64,000 nucleotides of DNA, taken from NCBI RefSeq assembly GCF_900105755.1, contig NZ_FNTQ01000001.1:6200001-6264000 (forward strand), read 5' to 3'. The DNA comes from Streptomyces sp. Ag109_O5-10 (GTDB lineage: Bacteria > Actinomycetota > Actinomycetes > Streptomycetales > Streptomycetaceae). The notes under the pieces were generated by a model. It saw nothing but the letters and a program-made list of their open reading frames with translations, was not told the DNA's origin and searched no databases. Within the stretch, counting starts at the first letter, position 1. Every line of letters starts with the position of its first letter. The position numbers were made by a program, and so were the translations under genes. Of the stretch, positions 33,109 through 42,691 are shown piece after piece.

Positions 33109-33245
33109 CTCTGGGTTCCCCTCCAGATGCTTATGTGTTCCTGACATCCTGGCGCAGTCACGGGGGGCTCATGGCGCGAGGGTGCCCACCGTTACGGAAC
33201 AAACGCGTTTCGGGACAGCCCTGGGACACCTCTAAACTGGGCCGC

Positions 33246-35876
33246 GTGACCGAGAATGCTCAGCAGCAGCCCACAGCGCCCAGCACCGAACTGCCGACCC
33301 AGTACGCGCCGGCCGACGTAGAGGGGCCGCTGTACGAGCGCTGGGTAGAGCGCGGTTACTTCGCGGCCGACGCGAAGAGCGACAAGCCCGCGTACACCAT
33401 CGTCATCCCCCCGCCGAACGTCACCGGCTCCCTCCACCTGGGCCACGCCTTCCAGCACACGCTGATGGACGCGCTGACCCGCCGCAAGCGCATGCAGGGC
33501 TTCGAGTCGCTGTGGCTGCCCGGCATGGACCACGCCGGCATCGCCACCCAGAACAAGGTCGAGCAGCAGCTCGCCGAGGAGGGCAAGTCCCGTCAGGACC
33601 TGGGCCGCGAGGAGTTCGTCGAGCGGGTCTGGCAGTGGAAGGAAGAGTACGGCGGCCGGATCCTCGGCCAGATGCGCCGGCTCGGTGACGGCGTCGACTG
33701 GGACCGCGAGCGCTTCACCATGGACGAGGGCCTGTCCAAGGCCGTCCAGACCATCTTCAAGAAGCTCTACGACGACGAGCTGATCTACCGCGCCGAGCGC
33801 ATCATCAACTGGTGCCCGCGCTGCCTGACGGCCATCTCGGACATCGAGGTGGAGTACCAGGAGGACGACGGCGAGCTGGTCTCCATCAAGTACGGCGAGG
33901 GTGACGAGACGCTGGTCGTCGCCACCACGCGTGCCGAGACCATGCTCGGCGACACCGCCGTCGCCGTCCACCCCGACGACGAGCGCTACAGGCACCTGGT
34001 CGGCAAGCGGATCAAGCTGCCGCTGACGGACCGTACGATCCCCGTCGTCGCCGACACGCACGTCGACCCCGAGTTCGGCACGGGTGCCGTCAAGGTCACC
34101 CCGGCCCACGACCCGAACGACTTCGCGATCGGCCAGCGGCACGGCCTGGAGTCCATCACCGTGATGGACGAGCGCGCCGTCATCACCGTCCACGGCCCCT
34201 TCCAGGGCCTGGACCGCTTCGAGGCGCGCTCCGCCATCGTCGCGGCCCTGCGCTCCCAGGGCCGGATCGTCGCCGAGAAGCGCCCGTACGTCCACAGCGT
34301 CGGCCACTGCTCGCGCTGCAGGACCACCATCGAGCCGCGCCTGTCCATGCAGTGGTGGGTCAAGGTCGGTCCGCTCGCGAAGGCCGCCGGTGACGCGGTC
34401 CGCGACGGCCGGGTGCGGATCCATCCCGAGGACATGTCGAAGCGGTACTTCGACTGGGTCGACAACATGCACGACTGGTGCATCTCGCGCCAGCTGTGGT
34501 GGGGCCACCGCATCCCGGTCTGGTACGGCCCCGAGGGCCAGGTCGTCTGCGTCGGACCCGACGAGCAGCCGCCCGGCACCGAGGCGGAGGGCTGGAAGCA
34601 GGACACCGACGTCCTCGACACCTGGTTCTCCTCCGGCCTGTGGCCGTTCTCCACCCTCGGCTGGCCCGAACAGACCGCGGACCTGCGCAAGTTCTACCCG
34701 ACCGACGTCCTGCTCACCGGCCACGACATCATCTTCTTCTGGGTCGCCCGGATGATGATGTTCGGCCTCTACGCCATGGACGGCGAGGTCCCCTTCCGCA
34801 CCATCGCGCTGACCGGCCTGGTCCGCGACGAGCGCGGCAAGAAGATGTCGAAGTCCTTCGGCAACGTCGTCGACCCGCTGGACTGGATGGACAAGTACGG
34901 CTCCGACGCCGTCCGCTTCACCCTGGCCCGCGGCGCCAACCCCGGCACCGACGTCCCGATCGGCGAGGACTGGGTCCAGGCCTCCCGCAACTTCGCCAAC
35001 AAGATCTGGAACGCCACCCGCTTCGCACTGATGAACGGCGCGACCGTCGAGGGCCCGCTCCCGGACCCGTCGGAGATGTCGGCGACGGACCGCTGGATCC
35101 TCTCCCGACTCAACGAAACGGTCGCCGAGGTCGACGCGTTCTACGACGACTACCAGTTCGCCAAGCTGTCCGACTCCCTCTTCCACTTCGCGTGGGACGA
35201 GGTCTTCGACTGGTACGTCGAGCTGTCCAAGACGACGTTCCAGGCGGGCGGCCGGGGTGCCGAGGTCTCCCGGCGCGTCCTGGGCGAGGTCCTGGACGTC
35301 ACCCTGAAGCTGCTCCACCCGGTCGTCCCCTTCGTCACGGACACCCTGTGGACGACGCTGACCGGCGGCGAGTCGGTCGTGATCGCCGACTGGCCGGCCG
35401 ACAGCGGCTTCCGCGACGAGGCGGCGGAGCGGGAGATCGAGAGCCTCCAGTCCGTCATCACCGAGGTCCGCCGCTTCCGCGCCGACCAGGGCCTGCAGCC
35501 CGGCCAGCGGGTCCCGGCCCGCCTGACCCTCGACGGCACGGCCCTCGCCCCGCACGAGGCGGCCATCCGCCAGCTGCTGCGCCTCCAGCCCGAGGGCGAG
35601 GCCTTCGCGGCGACGGCGACCCTCCCGGTGGCCGGCGCCACGGTCGCCCTCGACCTGTCCGGCACCATCGACGTGGCCGCCGAGCGCAAGCGCCTCGCGA
35701 AGGACCTCGCGGCCGCCGAGAAGGAGAAGGCGCAGGCGACGGGCAAGCTCGGCAACGAGGCGTTCCTGGGGAAGGCCCCGGACAACGTGGTGGAGAAGAT
35801 CCGCACCCGGCTCGCCAAGGCCGAGGAGGACATCGCCCGCATCCAGGCCCAGCTGGACCGCCTTCCGCCGGCGTAA
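33246..35876 (+). CDS. valS: Valyl-tRNA synthetase
   Basis: 876 aa from the GTG at 33246, which gives MTENAQQQP. Charges tRNA-Val. The class I signatures are HLGH at residues 64-67 (PPPNVTGSLHLGHAF) and KMSKS about residues 534-538. The editing domain (VVATTRAETMLGDTAVAVHP, GTGAVKVTPAHDPNDF) is complete. An anticodon-binding domain and the C-terminal coiled coil (LAAAEKEKAQATGKLGNEAFL) follow. No T-box leader was found upstream. It ends at a long hairpin terminator. Confidence 0.97.
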   Translation: MTENAQQQPTAPSTELPTQYAPADVEGPLYERWVERGYFAADAKSDKPAYTIVIPPPNVTGSLHLGHAFQHTLMDALTRRKRMQGFESLWLPGMDHAGIATQNKVEQQLAEEGKSRQDLGREEFVERVWQWKEEYGGRILGQMRRLGDGVDWDRERFTMDEGLSKAVQTIFKKLYDDELIYRAERIINWCPRCLTAISDIEVEYQEDDGELVSIKYGEGDETLVVATTRAETMLGDTAVAVHPDDERYRHLVGKRIKLPLTDRTIPVVADTHVDPEFGTGAVKVTPAHDPNDFAIGQRHGLESITVMDERAVITVHGPFQGLDRFEARSAIVAALRSQGRIVAEKRPYVHSVGHCSRCRTTIEPRLSMQWWVKVGPLAKAAGDAVRDGRVRIHPEDMSKRYFDWVDNMHDWCISRQLWWGHRIPVWYGPEGQVVCVGPDEQPPGTEAEGWKQDTDVLDTWFSSGLWPFSTLGWPEQTADLRKFYPTDVLLTGHDIIFFWVARMMMFGLYAMDGEVPFRTIALTGLVRDERGKKMSKSFGNVVDPLDWMDKYGSDAVRFTLARGANPGTDVPIGEDWVQASRNFANKIWNATRFALMNGATVEGPLPDPSEMSATDRWILSRLNETVAEVDAFYDDYQFAKLSDSLFHFAWDEVFDWYVELSKTTFQAGGRGAEVSRRVLGEVLDVTLKLLHPVVPFVTDTLWTTLTGGESVVIADWPADSGFRDEAAEREIESLQSVITEVRRFRADQGLQPGQRVPARLTLDGTALAPHEAAIRQLLRLQPEGEAFAATATLPVAGATVALDLSGTIDVAAERKRLAKDLAAAEKEKAQATGKLGNEAFLGKAPDNVVEKIRTRLAKAEEDIARIQAQLDRLPPA

Positions 35877-35890
35877 CCGGAGCGTCCCCC

Positions 35891-35935
35891 GCAGGCGTCC
35901 GGGCAGCCCCTCCCAAGGGGCTGCCGGACGCCTGC
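35891..35935 (+). terminator. valS terminator
   Basis: 20-bp stem (GCAGGCGTCCGG..GCAGCCCCT) with one bulged G and a 4-nt loop, 14 bases past the stop. Confidence 0.85.
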
Positions 35936-36033
35936 GCCCATTTCCGGCGCCTGCTCCCGGCCGGCTCCCGGGCCGCTTCCGGGCCGTCCGGGTCACAAAG
36001 CGCCCACCAGTCACCGCCCTACAATCCAGAAGT

Positions 36034-36060
36034 AGGAACATGACCCTAATGTTCCTTTTT
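36034..36060 (+). terminator. AGGAACAT-N7-ATGTTCCT dyad followed by TTTTT
   Basis: A short perfect dyad with a 5-T tail, rare in this G+C-rich sequence, 29 bases before the start of the SpoIIE-type phosphatase gene. It could be a second valS terminator or an operator over the phosphatase promoter; the position favours a regulatory role. Confidence 0.5.
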
Positions 36061-36088
36061 GGTGTTATGCGGTGGAGGGAACGCCCAC

Positions 36089-38587
36089 ATGCAGCACAGG
36101 GGCCGAACGAGGACACCTCCGCACCGGGGACTGGTCCCCCTGGCGGCCGGCGCGGGCGGCCTGCTCGCCGTGCTCATCGGCCTCGTCTTCCTGATGCTGG
36201 TCCTCGCGATCGAGGACGCCCAGCACTCCCTGCTCTCCGCGCGCAGCGGCCGGCCCGCCCTGACCCAGGTCGGCGTGGTCCAGGGCACCCTCTTCGACAT
36301 GGAGGGCGGTCAGCGCAGCTACATCATCACCCGCCAGGACGCGTTCCTGGAGCCCTGGCGGGCCGCCCGCGCCTCCTATCCCGCGCAGGCGCAGCGGCTC
36401 GTGGACGTCAGCACGTCCTCCGTCCAGCGGCAGCTCGCCCAGCAGATCCAGCGGTCCGGCCAGTCCTTCGTCGACGACTACTCGGTCCCGCTCGTGGCCG
36501 AGGCCCGGCGCGGCGACCCCGACGCGAGCAGCACGGTGCGGACCATGGAGGGCAAGCGGCGGCTCGACGCACTCCGGGACCAGTTCGCCCGCTACGTCCG
36601 CACCGAGCGCACCGCGATCAACCGGCGCGAGAACGCGCTGGAGGCCCGGATGCGCATGCTCACGATCTCCGCGTCGGTCGGCGTCGGCGCGGCGGTCCTC
36701 CTGATCGTCGCCTACGGCGCCTACGTGACCCGGGTGATCGTCTGGCCGGTGCGCAGGATGGCCGGCTTCGCGACCCGGCTCGCCGCCGGGGACATGGCCG
36801 CCCGGGTGCCGCCGTCCGGACGCCGGGAGATCGGGCAGCTGGAGACCGCGTTCAACACGATGGCGGGCTCGCTGGAGAAGAGCCACCGGCGGCTGCGGCT
36901 GCTCTACGACGCCGGCACCGCCGTCGGCAACACCCTGGACATGGGGCGGACCGCCGACGAGCTGGTGCGGGTCGCCGTCCCGCGCTTCGCCGACTTCGTC
37001 ACCGTCGACCTGGAGGAGTCCGTGCTGCACGGCGGCGAGCCGACGGCCGCCGAGACCGTCCTGCGGCGCGTCGCCCGGGGCGGCGTCCGCGACGACTCCC
37101 CGCTGGCCCCCACCGGTGCCCTGATCGCCGTGGACCCGCCGCCCGGCGCCACCCGCCACACCGACGCCGCCGCGGCCCTCATGGCCGACCTCCGGGTCAC
37201 CCGCACAGCGAGGTTTCCCGACGCGCGGCGCACCGAACAGCTCCTCGACTACGGCATGGGCTCGCTGATCACCGCACCGCTGTCGGCACAGGGCGTCCTG
37301 ATGGGAGTGATCGTCTTCTGGCGCACCCGGGACTCACCGCCGTTCGAGCAGGACGACCTGTCCGACGCCGAGGAACTCGCGGCGAAGGCCGCGACCGCCA
37401 TCGACAACGCGCGCCGCTACACCAGGGAGCGCGAGACCGCGCTGGCACTCCAGCGCAGCCTGCTCCCGCACGGCCTGCCCGACTGCCCCGGCGTCGACTT
37501 CGCCTACCGCTACCTGCCCACCGGCACCCGGGCCGGCGTCGGCGGCGACTGGCTCGACGTGATCCCGCTGTCGGGCACCCGGGTGGCCCTGGTCGCGGGT
37601 GACGTCGTCGGCCACGGCATCCAGGCGTCCGCCACCATGGGCCGGCTGCGCACGGCGGTCCGCACCCTCGCCGACGTCGACCTGCCACCCGACGAACTCC
37701 TCACCCACCTCGACGACCTGGTCCTGCACCTCGACGACGGCGCCGGGGAACAGGCCGGTGAGGTGGGTTCGACCTGCCTGTACGCCGTCTACGACCCCAT
37801 CTCGCGGCACTGCTCCCTGGCCAGCGCGGGCCATCCGCTGCCCTTCGTGATCACGCCCGAGGGGTCGGTGGAGCCGGCCCCCGGCCAGGCCGGGCCGCCG
37901 CTCGGGCTCGGCGGGCTGCCGTTCGAGACCACCGAGCTGGACCTCGCCGAGGGCTCGCTCCTCGCCCTGTTCAGCAACGGCCTGGTGCACTCCCGCAACC
38001 TCGACATGGGCCACGGCCTCGACCGGCTGCGCCGCACGCTCACGTCCGCCGGGGAGGGGGAGACGCTGGAGGCGGCCTGCGACCGGGTGGTGGCCGCGCT
38101 GCGCACCGGCGAACCCGCCGACGACGTCACCCTGCTGCTCGCCCGCACCCACGCGCTGCCCCGCGACCAGGTGGCCGCCTGGGAGGTCCCCGCGGACCCC
38201 GAGCAGGTCGCGGGGGCCCGGACCCTGGCCACCGAGCAGCTCGCCTCCTGGAAGCTGGACGAGCTCTCCTTCACCACCGAACTGGTGGTCTCCGAACTCG
38301 TCACGAACGCCGTCCGCTACGGCGGCACCCCGATCCACCTCCGGCTCATCCGCGACACCAGGATGCTGATCTGCGAGGTCTCCGACGGCAGCAGCACCGC
38401 CCCGCACCTGCGGCGGGCCCGGGTCTTCGACGAGGGCGGCCGCGGCCTGCTGCTGGTGGCCCAGCTCACCCAGCGGTGGGGGACCAGGCAGACCTCCACC
38501 GGCAAGACGATCTGGTGCGAGCAGCCGCTCCCGGTGCCCGACGCGTCCACGCGCGCGCCGGGCTCCGTAGACTGGTGCCGTGAGTGA
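36089..38587 (+). CDS. Multidomain SpoIIE-type phosphatase with HAMP, GAF and RsbW-like ATPase domains
   Basis: 832 aa from the ATG at 36089, GGAGGG upstream. Order: cytosolic start, helix 1 (about 17-41), CHASE3-like external domain (about 50-190), helix 2 (191-217), HAMP (217-270), GAF (280-450), PP2C/SpoIIE (470-690; GGDWLDVIPL, VAGDVVGHGIQA) and an HATPase_c/RsbW-type kinase (about 700-815; TTELVVSELVTNAVRYGG). Such proteins both phosphorylate and dephosphorylate partner-switching regulators of sigma factors. In the late PP2C block, LLALFSNGLV has Ser-Asn where metal-binding Thr-Asp is usual, so that metal site may be weakened. Overlaps folC by 8 bases. Confidence 0.88.
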   Translation: MQHRGRTRTPPHRGLVPLAAGAGGLLAVLIGLVFLMLVLAIEDAQHSLLSARSGRPALTQVGVVQGTLFDMEGGQRSYIITRQDAFLEPWRAARASYPAQAQRLVDVSTSSVQRQLAQQIQRSGQSFVDDYSVPLVAEARRGDPDASSTVRTMEGKRRLDALRDQFARYVRTERTAINRRENALEARMRMLTISASVGVGAAVLLIVAYGAYVTRVIVWPVRRMAGFATRLAAGDMAARVPPSGRREIGQLETAFNTMAGSLEKSHRRLRLLYDAGTAVGNTLDMGRTADELVRVAVPRFADFVTVDLEESVLHGGEPTAAETVLRRVARGGVRDDSPLAPTGALIAVDPPPGATRHTDAAAALMADLRVTRTARFPDARRTEQLLDYGMGSLITAPLSAQGVLMGVIVFWRTRDSPPFEQDDLSDAEELAAKAATAIDNARRYTRERETALALQRSLLPHGLPDCPGVDFAYRYLPTGTRAGVGGDWLDVIPLSGTRVALVAGDVVGHGIQASATMGRLRTAVRTLADVDLPPDELLTHLDDLVLHLDDGAGEQAGEVGSTCLYAVYDPISRHCSLASAGHPLPFVITPEGSVEPAPGQAGPPLGLGGLPFETTELDLAEGSLLALFSNGLVHSRNLDMGHGLDRLRRTLTSAGEGETLEAACDRVVAALRTGEPADDVTLLLARTHALPRDQVAAWEVPADPEQVAGARTLATEQLASWKLDELSFTTELVVSELVTNAVRYGGTPIHLRLIRDTRMLICEVSDGSSTAPHLRRARVFDEGGRGLLLVAQLTQRWGTRQTSTGKTIWCEQPLPVPDASTRAPGSVDWCRE
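38568..38582 (+). promoter_or_regulatory. Leaderless-type promoter of folC
   Basis: TAGACT lies 6 bases before the GTG start of folC, inside the end of the phosphatase gene. This spacing fits a transcript that begins at the start codon. Confidence 0.45.
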
Positions 38588-40118
38588 TCTGCCCCCGCGC
38601 GACCCCCATGAGAGCTTCGACGGCGACTTCGAGGACGGCTCCGAGGACGGCTTCGACGAGATCGTCGAGGCCGAGACGGAACGCGACCCCGATCTCGCGG
38701 TGATCGAGGCCGGCAGCCGGACCCTGCGCACCCGGGGCGGCCCGCAGCAGGCCGACGTCCCGGGCCGCCCCGAGGACCCCGAGGTCGACCGGGCCCTGCG
38801 CGAGGTGGAGGCGGAGCTCGCCACCCGCTGGGGCGAGACCAAGCTGGAGCCGTCGGTCACCAGGATCGCGGCCCTCATGGACGTGCTGGGCGAGCCGCAG
38901 CGGTCGTACCCCTCGATCCACATCACCGGCACCAACGGCAAGACCTCCACCGCCCGCATGATCGAGGCCCTGCTCGGCGCCTTCGAACTCCGTACCGGCC
39001 GCTACACCAGCCCGCACGTGCAGTCGATCACCGAGCGCATCAGTCTCGACGGCGCCCCCGTCTCCGCCGAGCGGTTCATCGATACGTACAACGACCTCAA
39101 GCCCTACGTCGAGATGGTCGACGCGCAGCAGGAGTACCGGCTCTCCTTCTTCGAGGTGCTGACCGGCATGGCGTACGCGGCGTTCGCGGACGCCCCCGTG
39201 GACGTCGCCGTCGTCGAGGTCGGCATGGGCGGCTCCTGGGACGCGACGAACGTGATCGACGGGGACGTCGCCGTCGTCACCCCCATCGACCTCGACCACA
39301 CCGACCGGCTCGGCGAGACCACCGCGGAGATCGCCGGCGAGAAGTCCGGCATCATCAAGCAGGACGCCACCGTGATCCTGGCCCAGCAGCCGGTCGACGC
39401 GGCGCAGGTGCTCCTGAAGAAGGCCGTCGAGGTGGACGCCACCGTCGCCCGCGAGGGCCTGGAGTTCGGCGTCGTCGCCCGCCAGGTCGCCGTCGGCGGC
39501 CAGCTGCTCACCCTGCGCGGCCTCGGCGGCGAGTACGACGAGGTCTACCTGCCCCTGCACGGCCCCTACCAGGCCCACAACGCGGCCGTCGCCCTGGCGG
39601 CGGTGGAGGCGTTCTTCGGCGTCGGCGCCCAGCGCCCCGAGCCCCTGGACATCGACACCGTCCGCAAGGCCTTCGCGGCCGTCTCGGCCCCGGGCCGCCT
39701 CGAAGTCGTACGACGCTCGCCCACCGTCGTCCTCGACGCCGCCCACAACCCGGCCGGCGCCCGCGCCACCGCCGAGGCCGTCGGCGAGGCCTTCGACTTC
39801 AGCCGGCTGATCGGCGTGGTCGGGGCCAGCGGCGACAAGAACGTCCGCGGCCTCCTGGAGGCCTTCGAGCCGATCTTCGCCGAGGTCGTCGTCACCCAGA
39901 ACTCCAGCCACCGCGCGATGGACGCGGACGAGCTGGCCGCGGTCGCCGTCGAGGTGTTCGGCGAGGACCGCGTCCAGGTCGAGCCGCGGCTGCCCGACGC
40001 CCTGGAGGCCGCGATCACGCTGGCCGAGGAGGAGGGCGAGTTCGCGGGCGGCGGCGTCCTCGTCACCGGCTCCGTCATCACCGTCGGCGAGGCCCGACTG
40101 CTCCTCGGGAGGGCCTGA
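38580..40118 (+). CDS. folC: Bifunctional folylpolyglutamate/dihydrofolate synthase
   Basis: 512 aa, GTG start at 38580 overlapping the preceding gene by 8 bases. Adds glutamate to folates and makes dihydrofolate from dihydropteroate. Residues 1-70 are an acidic extension common in actinomycetes. The Mur-ligase ATP loop is ITGTNGKTSTARM, followed by the Omega-loop and TSPHVQSITERI; the central Lys/Asp block (EVGMGGSWDATNVID) and the C-terminal DAAHNPAGA are intact. In operon with the DUF4233 gene, 2 bases downstream. Confidence 0.95.
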   Translation: MSDLPPRDPHESFDGDFEDGSEDGFDEIVEAETERDPDLAVIEAGSRTLRTRGGPQQADVPGRPEDPEVDRALREVEAELATRWGETKLEPSVTRIAALMDVLGEPQRSYPSIHITGTNGKTSTARMIEALLGAFELRTGRYTSPHVQSITERISLDGAPVSAERFIDTYNDLKPYVEMVDAQQEYRLSFFEVLTGMAYAAFADAPVDVAVVEVGMGGSWDATNVIDGDVAVVTPIDLDHTDRLGETTAEIAGEKSGIIKQDATVILAQQPVDAAQVLLKKAVEVDATVAREGLEFGVVARQVAVGGQLLTLRGLGGEYDEVYLPLHGPYQAHNAAVALAAVEAFFGVGAQRPEPLDIDTVRKAFAAVSAPGRLEVVRRSPTVVLDAAHNPAGARATAEAVGEAFDFSRLIGVVGASGDKNVRGLLEAFEPIFAEVVVTQNSSHRAMDADELAAVAVEVFGEDRVQVEPRLPDALEAAITLAEEEGEFAGGGVLVTGSVITVGEARLLLGRA

Positions 40119-40120
40119 CC

Positions 40121-40477
40121 ATGCGCACGCTCTGCTCGTCCACCCTGATCGGCGAGTTCTTCGTCATCGGCTTCGCCGCACTGGTCGCCATGAAGGACCC
40201 CGGCCTCTCCGCCTCCACGGTGTGGCTGGTCAGCGGCATCGCCATGTTCCTCTGCCTGGCCCTGTGCGGCGTGCTCACCCGCCCCGGCGGCGTCGCCCTC
40301 GGCTGGGCCCTGCAGATCGCCCTGGTCGCGTCCGGGATCTACGTCCCGACCATGTACTTCATGGGCGCGATCTTCGCGGGCCTGTGGTGGGCGTCCGTCC
40401 ACTACGGCAGGAAGATCGACGAGGCCAAGGCCCGCTTCGCGGCGCAGAGCGCCCAGGACAGCCCGTCGGGTGCCTGA
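40121..40477 (+). CDS. DUF4233 membrane protein
   Basis: 118 aa with four predicted membrane helices (EFFVIGFAALVAM, LVSGIAMFLCLALCGVL, LGWALQIALVASGIYV, MGAIFAGLWWASVHYG) and a charged C-terminus. It matches the DUF4233 family, which nearly always follows folC in actinobacteria. The function is unknown. It starts 2 bases after the folC stop, so it is translated from the same message. Confidence 0.88.
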   Translation: MRTLCSSTLIGEFFVIGFAALVAMKDPGLSASTVWLVSGIAMFLCLALCGVLTRPGGVALGWALQIALVASGIYVPTMYFMGAIFAGLWWASVHYGRKIDEAKARFAAQSAQDSPSGA

Positions 40478-40530
40478 GGACGAGGACCGGCCGGCACCGC
40501 GTCCCGGCCGGGCGGCGCCACATCCCGGCG

Positions 40531-40594
40531 CGTCCGGCGTCCGAGGACGAGGCCGTTCAGGCCGATGCGGTGGTCCGGGGGCGGCAGCTCCCGA
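40531..40594 (+). repeat. Dispersed Streptomyces repeat, family B, copy 2
   Basis: Same frame as 10552-10613 (CGTCCGGCG..GAGGACGAGGCC..GGTCCGGGGGCGGCAGC). Lies between the DUF4233 gene and ndk. Confidence 0.6.
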
Positions 40595-40694
40595 GGACGG
40601 CCGCCTCACCGAGCCGCACACTGTGTAACGGGCGCTCAGACCAGCCCTGTAGCCTCTCCTCACCGCACCCGGCCAGTACCGAAGGAGCCCTCCC

Positions 40695-41108
40695 GTGACC
40701 CAGCGCACCCTCGTCCTGCTCAAGCCCGACGCCGTTCGTCGGGGCCTGACCGGCGAGATCATCAGCCGTATCGAGCGCAAGGCCGGCTGGCAGATCACCG
40801 CGCTGGAGCTGCGCACCCTGGAGCGCGCCACGCTGGAGCAGCACTACGCCGAGCACGTCGGCAAGCCGTTCTACGAGCCGCTGGTCGAGTTCATGTCCGC
40901 CGGCCCGTCCGTCGCCCTGATCGTCGAGGGCGAGCGGGTCATCGAGGGCATCCGCGCCCTGGCCGGCCCCACCGACCCGATCGCCGCCGCGCCCGGCTCC
41001 ATCCGCGGTGACTTCGGTGTGATCGTCCGCGAGAACCTGATCCACGCGTCCGACTCCGAGGAGTCCGCCGAGCGCGAGGTCAAGATCTTCTTCCCCGGCC
41101 GCGCGTAG
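40695..41108 (+). CDS. ndk: Nucleoside diphosphate kinase
   Basis: 137 aa, GTG start with AAGGAG 8 bases upstream. Transfers the gamma-phosphate of ATP to NDPs. N-terminal TLVLLKPDAVRRGLTGEI contains the nucleotide-binding Lys. The catalytic His is in the AAPGSIRGDFG..NLIHASDS block (NxxHxSDS). Full length for the family. It lies ahead of the mre operon as in other streptomycetes. Confidence 0.96.
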   Translation: MTQRTLVLLKPDAVRRGLTGEIISRIERKAGWQITALELRTLERATLEQHYAEHVGKPFYEPLVEFMSAGPSVALIVEGERVIEGIRALAGPTDPIAAAPGSIRGDFGVIVRENLIHASDSEESAEREVKIFFPGRA

Positions 41109-41444
41109 CCGCCGCGACCGGCAGGCCCCCCGCGAAGGGCCCGTACGGATTTTTCGTGGAAGTTCTTGACGAGGCGTCAGTCCACTGAGCTGCACGGCCT
41201 GGGACGGGCCCGGGACGGCCGGCGATTTCGGCCGTCCCTCGGCATATGCGTGCCGATCGGGGGAACGAGTGGCCCCGTCGGACCGTCTCCACAAGCGAGG
41301 CGGCCGTACACGTGCTGACAATGGCGAAGACCCTCGCGCAGTGTTCGTGCAGGCGCGTCTACCATGGAAGCCTTCACGTCACAGCACCCACTTCGCCGAC
41401 CTGAAATGCCCTCAAAAGCTTCCAGGAAGGCCAGACGAATCCTG
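41109..41444 (+). other. mreB upstream region
   Basis: 336 bases. A short GGCCC/GGGCC hairpin followed by TTTTT near 41120-41157 may end ndk transcription. The rest must hold the mreB promoters; several are known for S. coelicolor mreB, but I cannot place them by eye. Confidence 0.45.
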
Positions 41445-42476
41445 ATGGGGAACTCAATGTCGTTCATCGGCCGTGACATGGCTGTCGACCTCGGGACCGC
41501 CAACACGCTGGTGTACGTCAGGGGTCGCGGGATCGTACTCAACGAACCGTCCGTTGTCGCGATCAATACGAACACCGGTGGAATTCTCGCGGTCGGCGCG
41601 GAGGCGAAGAAGATGATCGGGCGCACGCCCGGCAACATCGTCGCCGTGCGGCCGCTGAAGGACGGCGTGATCGCCGACTTCGAGATCACCGAGCGGATGC
41701 TGCGCTACTTCATCCTCAAGATCCACAAGCGCCGGTACCTCGCGCGGCCGCGCGTGGTGGTGTGCGTGCCCTCCGGCATCACGGGTGTCGAGCGCCGTGC
41801 CGTCATCGAGGCGTCGTCCCAGGCAGGTGCCCGCCAGGTGCACATCATCGAGGAGCCCATGGCCGCCGCCATCGGCTCCGGTCTGCCGGTCCACGAGGCC
41901 ACCGGCAACATGGTGGTGGACATCGGCGGCGGCACCACGGAGGTCGCGGTCATCTCGCTCGGCGGCATCGTCACCGCCCAGTCCATCCGCGTCGCGGGCG
42001 ACGAACTGGACAACGCGATCATCCAGCACATCAAGAAGGAGTACTCGCTCCTCCTCGGTGAGCGGACGGCCGAACAGATCAAGATCACGATCGGTTCGGC
42101 GTACGAACTCGACTCCGACGAACACACCGAGATCCGCGGCCGGGACCTGGTCTCCGGCCTGCCCAAGACCGTCGTCATCTCGGCCGCCGAGGTCCGCAAG
42201 GCGATCGAGGAGCCGGTCAACGCGATCGTGGACGCCGTCAAGACCACCCTCGACAAGTGCCCGCCGGAGCTGTCCGGCGACATCATGGACAGGGGAATCG
42301 TTCTGACCGGCGGCGGAGCCCTGCTGCGCGGTCTGGACGAGCGGCTGCGCCGGGAGACCGGCATGCCGATCCACATCGCCGAGGACCCGCTGGACAGCGT
42401 GGCGCTCGGCTCGGGCAAGTGCGTCGAGGAGTTCGAAGCGCTCCAGCAGGTCCTGGACGCCCAGCCGCGCAGATGA
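41445..42476 (+). CDS. mreB: Rod-shape determining protein MreB
   Basis: 343 aa from the ATG at 41445 (MGNSMSFIGRD), the same length and start as S. coelicolor MreB; an internal ATG at 41457 is also possible. Bacterial actin: phosphate loops in AVDLGTANTLVYVRGRG and DIGGGTTEVAVISLGG, adenosine loop in TGGGALLRGLDERL. In Streptomyces it assembles during sporulation and organises spore-wall synthesis rather than hyphal tip growth. First gene of mreB-mreC-mreD-pbp2-rodA. A hairpin separates it from mreC. Confidence 0.96.
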   Translation: MGNSMSFIGRDMAVDLGTANTLVYVRGRGIVLNEPSVVAINTNTGGILAVGAEAKKMIGRTPGNIVAVRPLKDGVIADFEITERMLRYFILKIHKRRYLARPRVVVCVPSGITGVERRAVIEASSQAGARQVHIIEEPMAAAIGSGLPVHEATGNMVVDIGGGTTEVAVISLGGIVTAQSIRVAGDELDNAIIQHIKKEYSLLLGERTAEQIKITIGSAYELDSDEHTEIRGRDLVSGLPKTVVISAAEVRKAIEEPVNAIVDAVKTTLDKCPPELSGDIMDRGIVLTGGGALLRGLDERLRRETGMPIHIAEDPLDSVALGSGKCVEEFEALQQVLDAQPRR

Positions 42477-42490
42477 GGTAACTCTTCGAT

Positions 42491-42526
42491 TCCGCCGTGC
42501 GAGACGATCTCCCCTCGTGCGGCGGA
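42491..42526 (+). terminator. Hairpin between mreB and mreC (attenuator-like)
   Basis: 13-bp stem with two G-U pairs (TCCGCCGTGCGAG / CTCGTGCGGCGGA) and a 10-nt loop, 15 bases past the mreB stop. A pyrimidine-rich run with many C blocks follows. It may reduce expression of mreC-rodA relative to mreB. Confidence 0.6.
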
Positions 42527-42691
42527 TCGTTGACATGGAGGCATAGGCTCGCACAGAGCGAGTTCCCCCCCGTAAGCCTTCCCCTCCTCCCCCCTGCAAG
42601 CCTCCGCACCCCCCCACATGCCCCACCTTGCTTCACAAGCATCCGCAACAAGCCCCGCAAGTTCCTATCGAGGAAGGCACGGCCGCCGCAC

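Noticed and set aside
33109..33245. T-box leader for valS
   Set aside because: No T-box consensus or specifier hairpin, and actinobacterial T-boxes are mainly tied to ileS.
33192..36116. 974-codon minus-strand frame opposite valS
   Set aside because: Antisense shadow. valS has complete catalytic motifs and a ribosome start on the plus strand.
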